Source: Flavobacteriaceae bacterium (lineage in GTDB: Bacteria; Bacteroidota; Bacteroidia; Flavobacteriales; Flavobacteriaceae). Taken from it: a stretch of 5,387 bases of DNA. Within the stretch, counting starts at the first letter, position 1, and the number at the start of each line of letters is the position of its first letter. The DNA lies in assembly GCA_018662905.1 (NCBI GenBank), contig JABJFE010000155.1, positions 1 to 5,387 of the forward strand. Reading direction: 5' to 3'. The notes below the pieces were generated by a model. The model searched no databases and was not told the origin of the DNA. It worked only from the letters and a program-made list of their open reading frames with translations. This document shows positions 1 to 5,387 of the stretch, piece by piece. The position numbers and the translations under genes were made by a program.

Positions 1-365
1 ATAAAATCATAAATCTTTAATCCAAAAAAATAATAAAATTTGAAAAAATAATTGTAAACAGGAATTAAAAAACCAACTTGTTTAACTAGATGAGGAGCAT
101 TTTTTTTTAATATATCTCTTTCTTTTAAAGCTTCATAGACCAATCCAATTTGTCCCTTCTCTAGATACCTAACTCCACCGTGAATAAGCTTAGTACTTCT
201 AGAGGATGTTCCTTTACAAAAATCAAATTTTTCTAATAAGACAACAGAATACCCTCTTGATGAGGCATCTAAAGCACAACCTAGTCCTGAAGCTCCACCA
301 CCAATTATAATAAAATCATATTTTTTATTATTGTTTAATAAGTTAATATTTGAAGATCTGTTCAA
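1..365 (-). CDS. glpD: Glycerol-3-phosphate dehydrogenase GlpD, N-terminal part (runs off left edge)
   Basis: This is the FAD-dependent, membrane-associated enzyme that oxidises sn-glycerol-3-phosphate to dihydroxyacetone phosphate and reduces quinone. Translating the minus strand gives 121 uninterrupted residues, about a quarter of a typical GlpD (about 500-550 aa), before the window ends. Visible features are a Rossmann FAD-binding motif, IIIGGGASGLG (residues 19-29), an acidic E45 at the end of the second beta strand expected to hold the FAD ribose, and the family signature GTSSRSTKLIHGGVRYL (52-68), followed by EALKERDILKKNAPHL. The start is TTG at 365-363, giving MNRSS: it follows an in-frame stop inside the glpK tail, and no ATG, GTG or TTG lies between it and the FAD motif. 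The start sits 2 bp after the glpK stop, so translational coupling is likely. The assignment to GlpD is very secure; only the start codon is inferred. Confidence 0.95.
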   Translation of the reverse strand, partial: MNRSSNINLLNNNKKYDFIIIGGGASGLGCALDASSRGYSVVLLEKFDFCKGTSSRSTKLIHGGVRYLEKGQIGLVYEALKERDILKKNAPHLVKQVGFLIPVYNYFFKFYYFFGLKIYDF

Positions 366-367
366 TT

Positions 368-1843
368 TTAAAGAACTTTTTTAATTCTATCTTCCCAATT
401 AGAAATAACTTTTTTATCATATTCAACCAATTGAGGATCAAATTTCTTTTCAACTTCCCAAATACTTTTTATCTCATTAACAGAGTTCCAAAATCCTGAA
501 GCTAATCCTGCAAAAAAAGCAACTCCTAACGCTGTAGTTTCAGTTATTTTAGGTCTAATTACTTGAGCTTGTAAAAAGTTTGATTGGATTTGCATCAAAA
601 GATTATTATTACTTGCACCACCATCTACTTTTAATTTATCAAAAGTAGTTTCTGAATCTTTTTGCATTTCAATTATTATTTCTCTAGATCTCAAAGCTAT
701 TGCTTCTAATGCTGCTCTTGCAATGTGTCCTTTTTTTGTTCCTCTAGTTATTCCCATAATCGCGCCAGTAGCATTAGGATTCCAATATGGTGCTCCAAGC
801 CCAGACAAAGCAGAAATAAAAGTAACTCCACCATTATTTTCTACTGTCTTTGCTAAATCTTCGATTTCTGAGGCATCATTAATAATATTCAATTGATCTC
901 TTAACCATTGAACTATTGCTCCAGCAATAAATACACTACCTTCCAATGCATAAGTCGTATTATCGCCAATTTTCCATCCAATAGTAGTCAACATTCTATT
1001 ATTAGATTTGACTGGCTTGTTTCCTGTGTTCATCATGCAAAAGCAACCTGTTCCATATGTGTTTTTTACATCTCCTGGTTCAATACACATTTGACCAAAC
1101 AATGCAGCTTGTTGATCACCAGCAATACCACAAATAGGAATTTCAAACCCTAAAATTTCGAAATCAGTAACTCCAATTTTCTCTGAGCTATCAAAAACTT
1201 TAGCAAGCATGTTTTTGGGAACATCTAAAATTGATAATAACTCGTCATCCCAAGTTAATGTATGAATATTAAAAAGTAATGTACGACTAGCATTTGTGTA
1301 ATCAGTGGCATGTATTTTTCTATTAGTTAAATTCCAAATAAGCCAAGTGTCAATTGTCCCAAACAAAAGGTCCCCGTTTTCTGCAGCTTTTCTTATTGAC
1401 AAATCTGAATCCAAAATCCATTTAATTTTTGTTCCTGAAAAATAAGCATCTAAAAGTAATCCTGTTTTGTTATAAAAAGTATTCGCTTTTCCTAAACTAT
1501 CTAATTCATCGCAAAATGAAGCGGTTCTTCTATCCTGCCAAACTATAGCATTATAGACAGGTTTTCCAGTATGTTTGTTCCAAATAACTGTTGTTTCTCT
1601 TTGATTTGTGATCCCAATTGAATCAATTTCATCAATACTGATATTAGATTTTTTTATAACATCATGAATTGCTTTTAATTGAGTGTTCCATATTTCAATT
1701 GGATCATGTTCAACCCAAGATTCTTTTGGAAAAATCTGAGTAAATTCAAACTGTGATATAGAAACTTGTTTTCCATTTTTATCAAATAAAATAGCTCTTG
1801 AACTAGTTGTACCAGCATCAATAGATAAAATATATTTTTTCAT
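368..1843 (-). CDS. glpK: Glycerol kinase
   Basis: This cytoplasmic FGGY-family kinase uses ATP to convert glycerol to sn-glycerol-3-phosphate, the substrate of the adjacent glpD product. The 491 aa length is close to the usual ~500. N-terminal FGGY domain: the phosphate-binding segment SIDAGTTSSRAI is at 7-18. Glycerol contacts known from E. coli GlpK align with R82 and E83 (NQRETT), W102 (AIVWQDRR), Y134, D243 and F268; D243, in GIAGDQQAALFGQ, is the expected catalytic base. C-terminal domain: GTGCF (264-268), SGLGAPYWNP (347-356) and VDGGASNN (406-413) form the nucleotide side. All core residues are present, so it should be active. The loop at 221-238 has neither the GGKGGTR fructose-bisphosphate site of E. 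coli GlpK nor a His that could serve as the phosphorylated His of Firmicutes enzymes. The start is ATG, 11 bp after the upstream DUF4838 gene, and the stop is 2 bp before glpD. Confidence 0.98.
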   Translation of the reverse strand: MKKYILSIDAGTTSSRAILFDKNGKQVSISQFEFTQIFPKESWVEHDPIEIWNTQLKAIHDVIKKSNISIDEIDSIGITNQRETTVIWNKHTGKPVYNAIVWQDRRTASFCDELDSLGKANTFYNKTGLLLDAYFSGTKIKWILDSDLSIRKAAENGDLLFGTIDTWLIWNLTNRKIHATDYTNASRTLLFNIHTLTWDDELLSILDVPKNMLAKVFDSSEKIGVTDFEILGFEIPICGIAGDQQAALFGQMCIEPGDVKNTYGTGCFCMMNTGNKPVKSNNRMLTTIGWKIGDNTTYALEGSVFIAGAIVQWLRDQLNIINDASEIEDLAKTVENNGGVTFISALSGLGAPYWNPNATGAIMGITRGTKKGHIARAALEAIALRSREIIIEMQKDSETTFDKLKVDGGASNNNLLMQIQSNFLQAQVIRPKITETTALGVAFFAGLASGFWNSVNEIKSIWEVEKKFDPQLVEYDKKVISNWEDRIKKVL

Positions 1844-1854
1844 AAGATTTTTAA

Positions 1855-4038
1855 TTATTCAATTATTAATTCATCAGCAAATATCCAAGATGGCAAATCA
1901 GCTCCATGGTGCCAAATAGGCGCTTTACTAATATTATCTGCAATTACTTTTACATATCTAGTATTTAATTTCCCTACATTAATGGAAAATGTTTGAATAT
2001 CATTCACCTTACTTTTTGGAGAAAGATCAAATTTATTAGAAACTTTCCCTAAACTTGTCCATTTTACATTATCATTTGAGTAAAAAAACTCAACCTGATC
2101 AGGAAAAAAAACAATATGATTAGTAACTTGAAGGAAATTCATACTCAAAGATTTTATTTCTTTAGACTCGTCTAAATCTATTACAGCATTTAAATTATTA
2201 CCCTCAAAACCTAACCAATTAGAATAAAAACTATTTCCACCTAAAGCACCATCAGTTAATACACTAGGATCTTCATTTGCATATTTTTTAGGATCCGTAT
2301 GTAATGTGACGTTTTTAAAACTTGCCAGATTTTCCTTAATAGCAGTTTTTAGGGCATTTCTATAGTTTATGATGTAATCAGAAACAGTGAAACCCATTTC
2401 ATTCATATAAGTTATATCGTTATCATTACAAGTCTCACTAAATGCATTAAGTCTGTTTATCAATTTAGGATTTATACTTTTTATATTATTTTCTGTTTTG
2501 GTTAATTGATATAAATTAGAAAAATTTTTTCTGTAAGACTCTAGAACTGCATAATCAATCGAGATTTTAGATCTTAGAATTCTTTTGTAATATTCTGAAT
2601 CTAACTCAACACTGCTTAGAGCTTTGTTAAACAACATGTCATAGTTTAAAAGATTTTCAGGACTTAAAAAAGAATCAAATCCCTGAGAAGGATCACCATA
2701 TAAGAAAAGAAAAAAAGAAGTATTATCAATCTGGTTTTGTATACTATTTACATATTCAGAAATATACTTACCACCACTTCCATAGTATTTATTATTAAAT
2801 TCATTTAACAGTGTTTGAAAATCTAAATTTGGATTCCAAAGTAGCTTTGCCATAATATAACTTCTAAGTTCAAATAGCTCACTATCATTATTTGAATGTT
2901 GTTCAAAAATCCATTTAGCATTATTATCAACAAACAAATTTATATTTGGCTTTATAGTTCCCCAGTTTGGAAAAGGTGCCAAGAAATTTGTAAACTGAGT
3001 TGTATAATCCCAGATTCTAATGTTATCAGTTAACTGTGACCAACCTTTCAAATCAGAACTAAAATCTTTACAGCCTAATTCTATTGGAACACTTCTATCA
3101 CATTCAATAGAACATAATGTTATTAAAACATTTTTAGCAGGCTTAATTTTAGGAGGTTTCCTAGTGTATTGATAAGCTAGTGTTGATATTGTTTTATTTG
3201 GAAATGATTCAGCTACAGCATTAACAAAGTGTATCATAGTTCCAGCTGGACTTCCTTCCTCATTATCAATTTTTGAACACTTCTCGCACTGACAGTATTG
3301 TGTATTATCATCTTGACTTACAGAAATCACATCTGAATTTGGAGATTTGTTAAAAAAAGAAACTACACTATCCTTAACAATTTTTAAAACATCAGAATTT
3401 GTCAAACATAGTTGAGTAGGTAATCTTTTACCATTTCTTAAAGCATAATATTCAGGATTTTTGTTATAAAAAACGTCGTATGGAAGAAAACGATGAAAAG
3501 TATGAACTCTAGCATTTGGCACATATCTAGGAAAAGCTTCATTAGTAACTTTTAGTTTATCAGCAAATGCCGAATCTCTGTAAAATAGTTTTGAATGAAC
3601 TGTTCTTGTCAAAACAGGGGGCTCATAATAATATGAGTAGTTTTTCGGAAAATTTATTGATTTTAAATTTTCATAGTATGTAAAATCAGTTGACAACCAA
3701 TTGACATTCAAAAATTTTTCTATAAAATCATATGTGGCATAATATAAATTTCTCTTATTATTAGCAGAAATTGTAATTAAAGAATCTTTATAACTTATAG
3801 AAATAAAATCTTTATTCAGATCAGATTTTTCAACTAAAATTATTGATTTTTTTCTTTGGATATCTGAAACCTCTAACCTTACACCAAGAGTACTGTTTAA
3901 ATAAACATTTAATGTGTCCGCAACGTCGGAATAATCTGAAATGATATTATATTTTGAGAGAGTTGGAATATCAATCGATACTTTATTTTCGGAACACGAA
4001 AAAAAAAGGAGTGAAATTATAAAATATAGTTTTTTCAT
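1855..4038 (-). CDS. DUF4838 (GH163-related) lipoprotein with C-terminal F5/8C-like domain
   Basis: This 727 aa protein is a probable envelope-anchored glycoside hydrolase of unknown substrate. Residues 1-15 form a short hydrophobic signal peptide ending in a relaxed lipobox, LFFSC, with C15 as the lipidated residue. Residues ~20-125 resemble the non-catalytic alpha/beta domain preceding GH67/GH20 barrels (NNKRNLYYATYDFIEKFL, then NWLSTD). Residues ~140-430 carry DUF4838 hallmarks: RVHTFHRFLP (177-186), SQDDN and CQCEKC (241-254), GTMIHFVNAVAE (266-277), LAYQYTRKPPK (287-297), CSIECD (309-314), IWDYTT (342-347) and IFEQ (377-380). Candidate catalytic carboxylates are E312, D314, D344 and E379. 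A helical segment (~430-570) leads to a discoidin/F5-8C-like domain (~575-727) with LTDG, NWLGFEG and the ending WHHGA...W.FADE, seen in Bacteroidota hexosaminidases. DUF4838 is, as I recall, the Pfam family behind GH163 endo-beta-N-acetylglucosaminidases acting on complex N-glycans; this subgroup's activity is not certain. The gene lies 49 bp after the M28 gene and 11 bp before glpK. Confidence 0.87.
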   Translation of the reverse strand: MKKLYFIISLLFFSCSENKVSIDIPTLSKYNIISDYSDVADTLNVYLNSTLGVRLEVSDIQRKKSIILVEKSDLNKDFISISYKDSLITISANNKRNLYYATYDFIEKFLNVNWLSTDFTYYENLKSINFPKNYSYYYEPPVLTRTVHSKLFYRDSAFADKLKVTNEAFPRYVPNARVHTFHRFLPYDVFYNKNPEYYALRNGKRLPTQLCLTNSDVLKIVKDSVVSFFNKSPNSDVISVSQDDNTQYCQCEKCSKIDNEEGSPAGTMIHFVNAVAESFPNKTISTLAYQYTRKPPKIKPAKNVLITLCSIECDRSVPIELGCKDFSSDLKGWSQLTDNIRIWDYTTQFTNFLAPFPNWGTIKPNINLFVDNNAKWIFEQHSNNDSELFELRSYIMAKLLWNPNLDFQTLLNEFNNKYYGSGGKYISEYVNSIQNQIDNTSFFLFLYGDPSQGFDSFLSPENLLNYDMLFNKALSSVELDSEYYKRILRSKISIDYAVLESYRKNFSNLYQLTKTENNIKSINPKLINRLNAFSETCNDNDITYMNEMGFTVSDYIINYRNALKTAIKENLASFKNVTLHTDPKKYANEDPSVLTDGALGGNSFYSNWLGFEGNNLNAVIDLDESKEIKSLSMNFLQVTNHIVFFPDQVEFFYSNDNVKWTSLGKVSNKFDLSPKSKVNDIQTFSINVGKLNTRYVKVIADNISKAPIWHHGADLPSWIFADELIIE

Positions 4039-4076
4039 ATCAAACTATAAGTTAAGAAAACTATTTAAATATTAAA

Positions 4077-4092
4077 TCTAGATTATTCTAGA
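4077..4092. repeat. Small hairpin-forming repeat over the M28 gene stop codon
   Basis: The sequence is TCTAGA, TTAT, TCTAGA. Because TCTAGA is self-complementary, the two copies can pair as a 6-bp stem with a 4-base loop. The M28 TAG stop (4090-4088) lies within it. Downstream on the minus strand comes TTTAATATTT rather than a clean U-run, so an intrinsic terminator would be weak at best. It may partly separate the M28 gene from the DUF4838 gene. Confidence 0.3.
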
Positions 4093-5320
4093 AAGTAACA
4101 TTTTTTGAAGATATAGTATTATCTCTTTTGTATTCAACCTTAACTAAATCACCACTTTTTAATTTAGACAGAGCTTTCATATAAGACATCATGTCTTCTA
4201 TTTTAGATTCACCTAATTTAGTAATAATATCACCTTTTATAAATCCTGCTTTTTCAGCAGGTCTTCCAGATGAAACTCCATCAATTCTCATTCCTTTACC
4301 ATCATACAAATAATCAGGAATAACACCCAGCGACACTTTAAATCTCGGAGATTCTTGACTTTCATTTTTAGTTTTTCTAAATGGCAACTTTCCATTATCA
4401 TCGAGATCTGAAATTATAGAAAATATATAGTTTGAGATTAAATCCAAACCTTCGTAATTAATCAAATCACTGTCATCACTAGGCTTATGATAATTCTCAT
4501 GCTGTCCTGTAAAAAAATGTAAGACAGGAATATCTTGTAAATAAAATGATGTATGATCAGATGGTCCAACTCCAGACTCATTTTCAATTATTTTAAAAAC
4601 TTTATTATTAGATTTTATAGTTTGTTTAAAAATAGGAGAAGTACCAAGTCCATAAATTGCAAGAGATTTTTCGTCATTCAATCTTCCAACCATATCCATA
4701 TTTATCATATAATTAATTGATGAAATATCAACAGTTGGATTTTTAACAAAGAAATTTGAACCCAAAAGACCCATTTCTTCACCTGAAAAAGCAATAAATA
4801 AATAATTATTATTCTTATTAATATCTAGAAGTTTTCCAGCCAAATCCAGCATTAATGAAACTCCACTAGCATTATCATCTGCGCCATTGTGAATCTTAGT
4901 TTCACTTCCTCTGTATAAGGAACCTTCATCTCCAAAACCCAGATGATCATAATGTGCACCAATAACAATAGTATTTAATGAATTATTATCTATAAAACCA
5001 ATTACGTTATTACCCGTAATTCCATTATTTTTCAAGGAATCATTAAACTTTATTTCTTCATGTGGATGAGATTTTGGTTTAAAAGAAAAAGGATGTAAAT
5101 AATTAATAGACCCTTTAGCTTCTACATTCAATTCTTTAAATCTTTTTGAAACATAACTAGCAGCAATTCTTTCTCCATCACTTCCAGTAGCTCTACCCTC
5201 CAAATCATCCGAAGACAAAAACGTTAAATCCGCTTTGATTTGATTATTGTAAACAACGGGTGAAGTACAAGAAATTGAAAAAATTAAAAAGAAGATGATG
5301 TAAGTCAAGGGATTTCTCAT
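4088..5320 (-). CDS. M28-family zinc peptidase lipoprotein with C-terminal PDZ domain
   Basis: This is a probable envelope-anchored aminopeptidase-like metallopeptidase using two zinc ions. From ATG at 5320 it has 410 aa. Residues 1-18 form a lipoprotein signal peptide with lipobox SISC (C18). The M28 entry motif LSSDDLEGRATGSDGERIAA is near 35-54. The metal and catalytic set is complete: H123 in GAHYDH, bridging D148 in NGADDNASG, base E181 and ligand E182 in FSGEEMGLLGS, D209 in NMDMVGR and H278 in HENYHKPSDD. Residues ~325-410 are a PDZ domain (SLGVIPDY, then GRPAEKAGFIKGDIITKLG), which in such proteins usually binds peptide C-termini or modulates access. No protease-associated insert is seen. 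A TTG at 5341 would add seven residues, but it falls at the transcription start predicted from the -7 box at 5346-5353, and the ATG gives a normal signal peptide. The exact substrate cannot be told from sequence. It is the first gene of the leftward cluster. Confidence 0.93.
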   Translation of the reverse strand: MRNPLTYIIFFLIFSISCTSPVVYNNQIKADLTFLSSDDLEGRATGSDGERIAASYVSKRFKELNVEAKGSINYLHPFSFKPKSHPHEEIKFNDSLKNNGITGNNVIGFIDNNSLNTIVIGAHYDHLGFGDEGSLYRGSETKIHNGADDNASGVSLMLDLAGKLLDINKNNNYLFIAFSGEEMGLLGSNFFVKNPTVDISSINYMINMDMVGRLNDEKSLAIYGLGTSPIFKQTIKSNNKVFKIIENESGVGPSDHTSFYLQDIPVLHFFTGQHENYHKPSDDSDLINYEGLDLISNYIFSIISDLDDNGKLPFRKTKNESQESPRFKVSLGVIPDYLYDGKGMRIDGVSSGRPAEKAGFIKGDIITKLGESKIEDMMSYMKALSKLKSGDLVKVEYKRDNTISSKNVTF

Positions 5321-5351
5321 AATTTGTATATTTTTGCGCAAATTACAAATT
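5321..5351. repeat. Inverted repeat spanning the divergent promoter region
   Basis: AATTTGTA at 5321-5328 is the exact reverse complement of TACAAATT at 5344-5351, with a 15-bp spacer. The spacer and right arm include a separate 10-bp perfect palindrome, TTTGCGCAAA (5333-5342), the only GC-rich spot in the intergenic region. The arms overlap or flank both candidate -7 boxes, so an operator role is possible. AT-rich composition makes the 8-bp arms unremarkable alone; the palindrome is the less expected part. Confidence 0.35.
5329..5336 (+). promoter_or_regulatory. Candidate -7 box for the divergent rightward gene
   Basis: The plus strand reads TATTTTTG followed by C, fitting TAnnTTTG, and lies 21 bp before the ATG at 5358, which would give a leader of roughly 16 bases. 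No TTTG or TTG is present at the expected -33 distance (about 5302-5311), so support is weaker than for the leftward promoter. Confidence 0.28.
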
Positions 5352-5353
5352 TA
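5346..5353 (-). promoter_or_regulatory. Candidate Bacteroidota -7 box for the leftward cluster
   Basis: On the minus strand this reads TAAATTTG, matching the Bacteroidota sigma-A -7 consensus TAnnTTTG. A TTAG lies exactly 19 bp upstream (5373-5376), matching three of four bases of the TTTG -33 element. The start of transcription would fall near 5340, leaving about a 20-base leader before the ATG at 5320. In AT-rich DNA such boxes occur by chance, so this is a position-supported guess. Confidence 0.4.
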
Positions 5354-5357
5354 TAAC

Positions 5358-5387
5358 ATGAAACAATTATCTCTAATTATAATTTTA
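5358..5387 (+). CDS. Possible start of a divergent gene with a signal-peptide-like N-terminus (runs off right edge)
   Basis: An ATG at 5358 opens a frame of ten codons, MKQLSLIIIL, that reaches the window edge without a stop. A Lys followed by a run of hydrophobic residues is how many flavobacterial secreted proteins and lipoproteins begin. It lies 37 bp from the divergent M28 start, with a TAnnTTTG-like box (5329-5336) upstream. Ten codons cannot identify the product, and the reading could be chance. Confidence 0.4.
   Translation, partial: MKQLSLIIIL

Noticed and set aside
908..1153. An 81-codon plus-strand open frame
   Set aside because: It lies wholly inside glpK on the opposite strand, shows no recognisable motif or start context, and has shadow-like composition.
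3275..3292. CQCEKC in the DUF4838 protein as a zinc finger or iron-sulfur motif
   Set aside because: The protein is exported and the motif sits within a recognisable DUF4838 pattern; a redox or nucleic-acid role is unlikely.
4041..4049. TATAGTTTG just before the DUF4838 start as its own -7 promoter box
   Set aside because: The spacing is off by one from TAnnTTTG and it ends two bases before the ATG. It would require a leaderless transcript, and no -33 element is evident.
5321..5341. A TTG at 5341 as the start of the M28 gene, giving a 417 aa protein
   Set aside because: The upstream -7 box places transcription start at about this base, and the ATG at 5320 already gives a normal lipoprotein signal peptide.
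1..5387. A classical polysaccharide utilisation locus
   Set aside because: No SusC-like or SusD-like gene, sensor-regulator or sulfatase is present; only one glycosidase-like gene is seen.
1..5387. CRISPR arrays, tRNA or rRNA genes, insertion sequences
   Set aside because: No regularly spaced repeats, cloverleaf-like segments, conserved rRNA stretches or transposase motifs were seen; the A and T runs reflect base composition.

Overview
The window is strongly AT-rich (about 30% G+C by eye). It encodes Bacteroidota-type proteins: two lipoproteins with short Cys-terminated signal peptides, a DUF4838 protein with a hexosaminidase-style C-terminal domain, and A/T-rich start regions without a Shine-Dalgarno box. 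TAnnTTTG-like -7 boxes occur next to the divergent start codons. Together these point to a flavobacterium-like organism, possibly marine or host-associated. That assignment is inferred from sequence style; there is no rRNA here to confirm it.

Layout: four genes lie on the minus strand, read from right to left. (1) 5320-4088 is a lipoprotein zinc peptidase of family M28 with a C-terminal PDZ domain. (2) After 49 bp, 4038-1855 is a DUF4838 (GH163-related) lipoprotein with a C-terminal discoidin/F5-8C-like domain. (3) After 11 bp, 1843-368 is glycerol kinase, glpK. (4) After 2 bp, 365-1 is the N-terminal 121 residues of the FAD-dependent glycerol-3-phosphate dehydrogenase, glpD, which starts at TTG and runs off the left edge. 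At the right edge, 5358-5387 looks like the first ten codons of a divergent plus-strand gene whose product begins like a signal peptide. The 37 bp between the two divergent ATGs carry face-to-face -7 boxes and inverted repeats.

How the genes may work together: GlpK phosphorylates glycerol to sn-glycerol-3-phosphate and GlpD oxidises it to dihydroxyacetone phosphate, passing electrons to the quinone pool. The tight DUF4838-glpK-glpD spacing suggests one transcript. The cell-envelope glycosidase-like lipoprotein might therefore act on a glycerol-containing glycoconjugate, or the linkage may be incidental. The M28-PDZ peptidase could trim peptides in the same compartment, for example from glycoproteins. 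No SusC/SusD pair, glycerol facilitator or regulator is visible, so this is not a recognisable polysaccharide utilisation locus within these bounds.

Nothing here is clearly a new system. The most interesting point is the coupling of an uncharacterised DUF4838 lipoprotein to glycerol catabolism.
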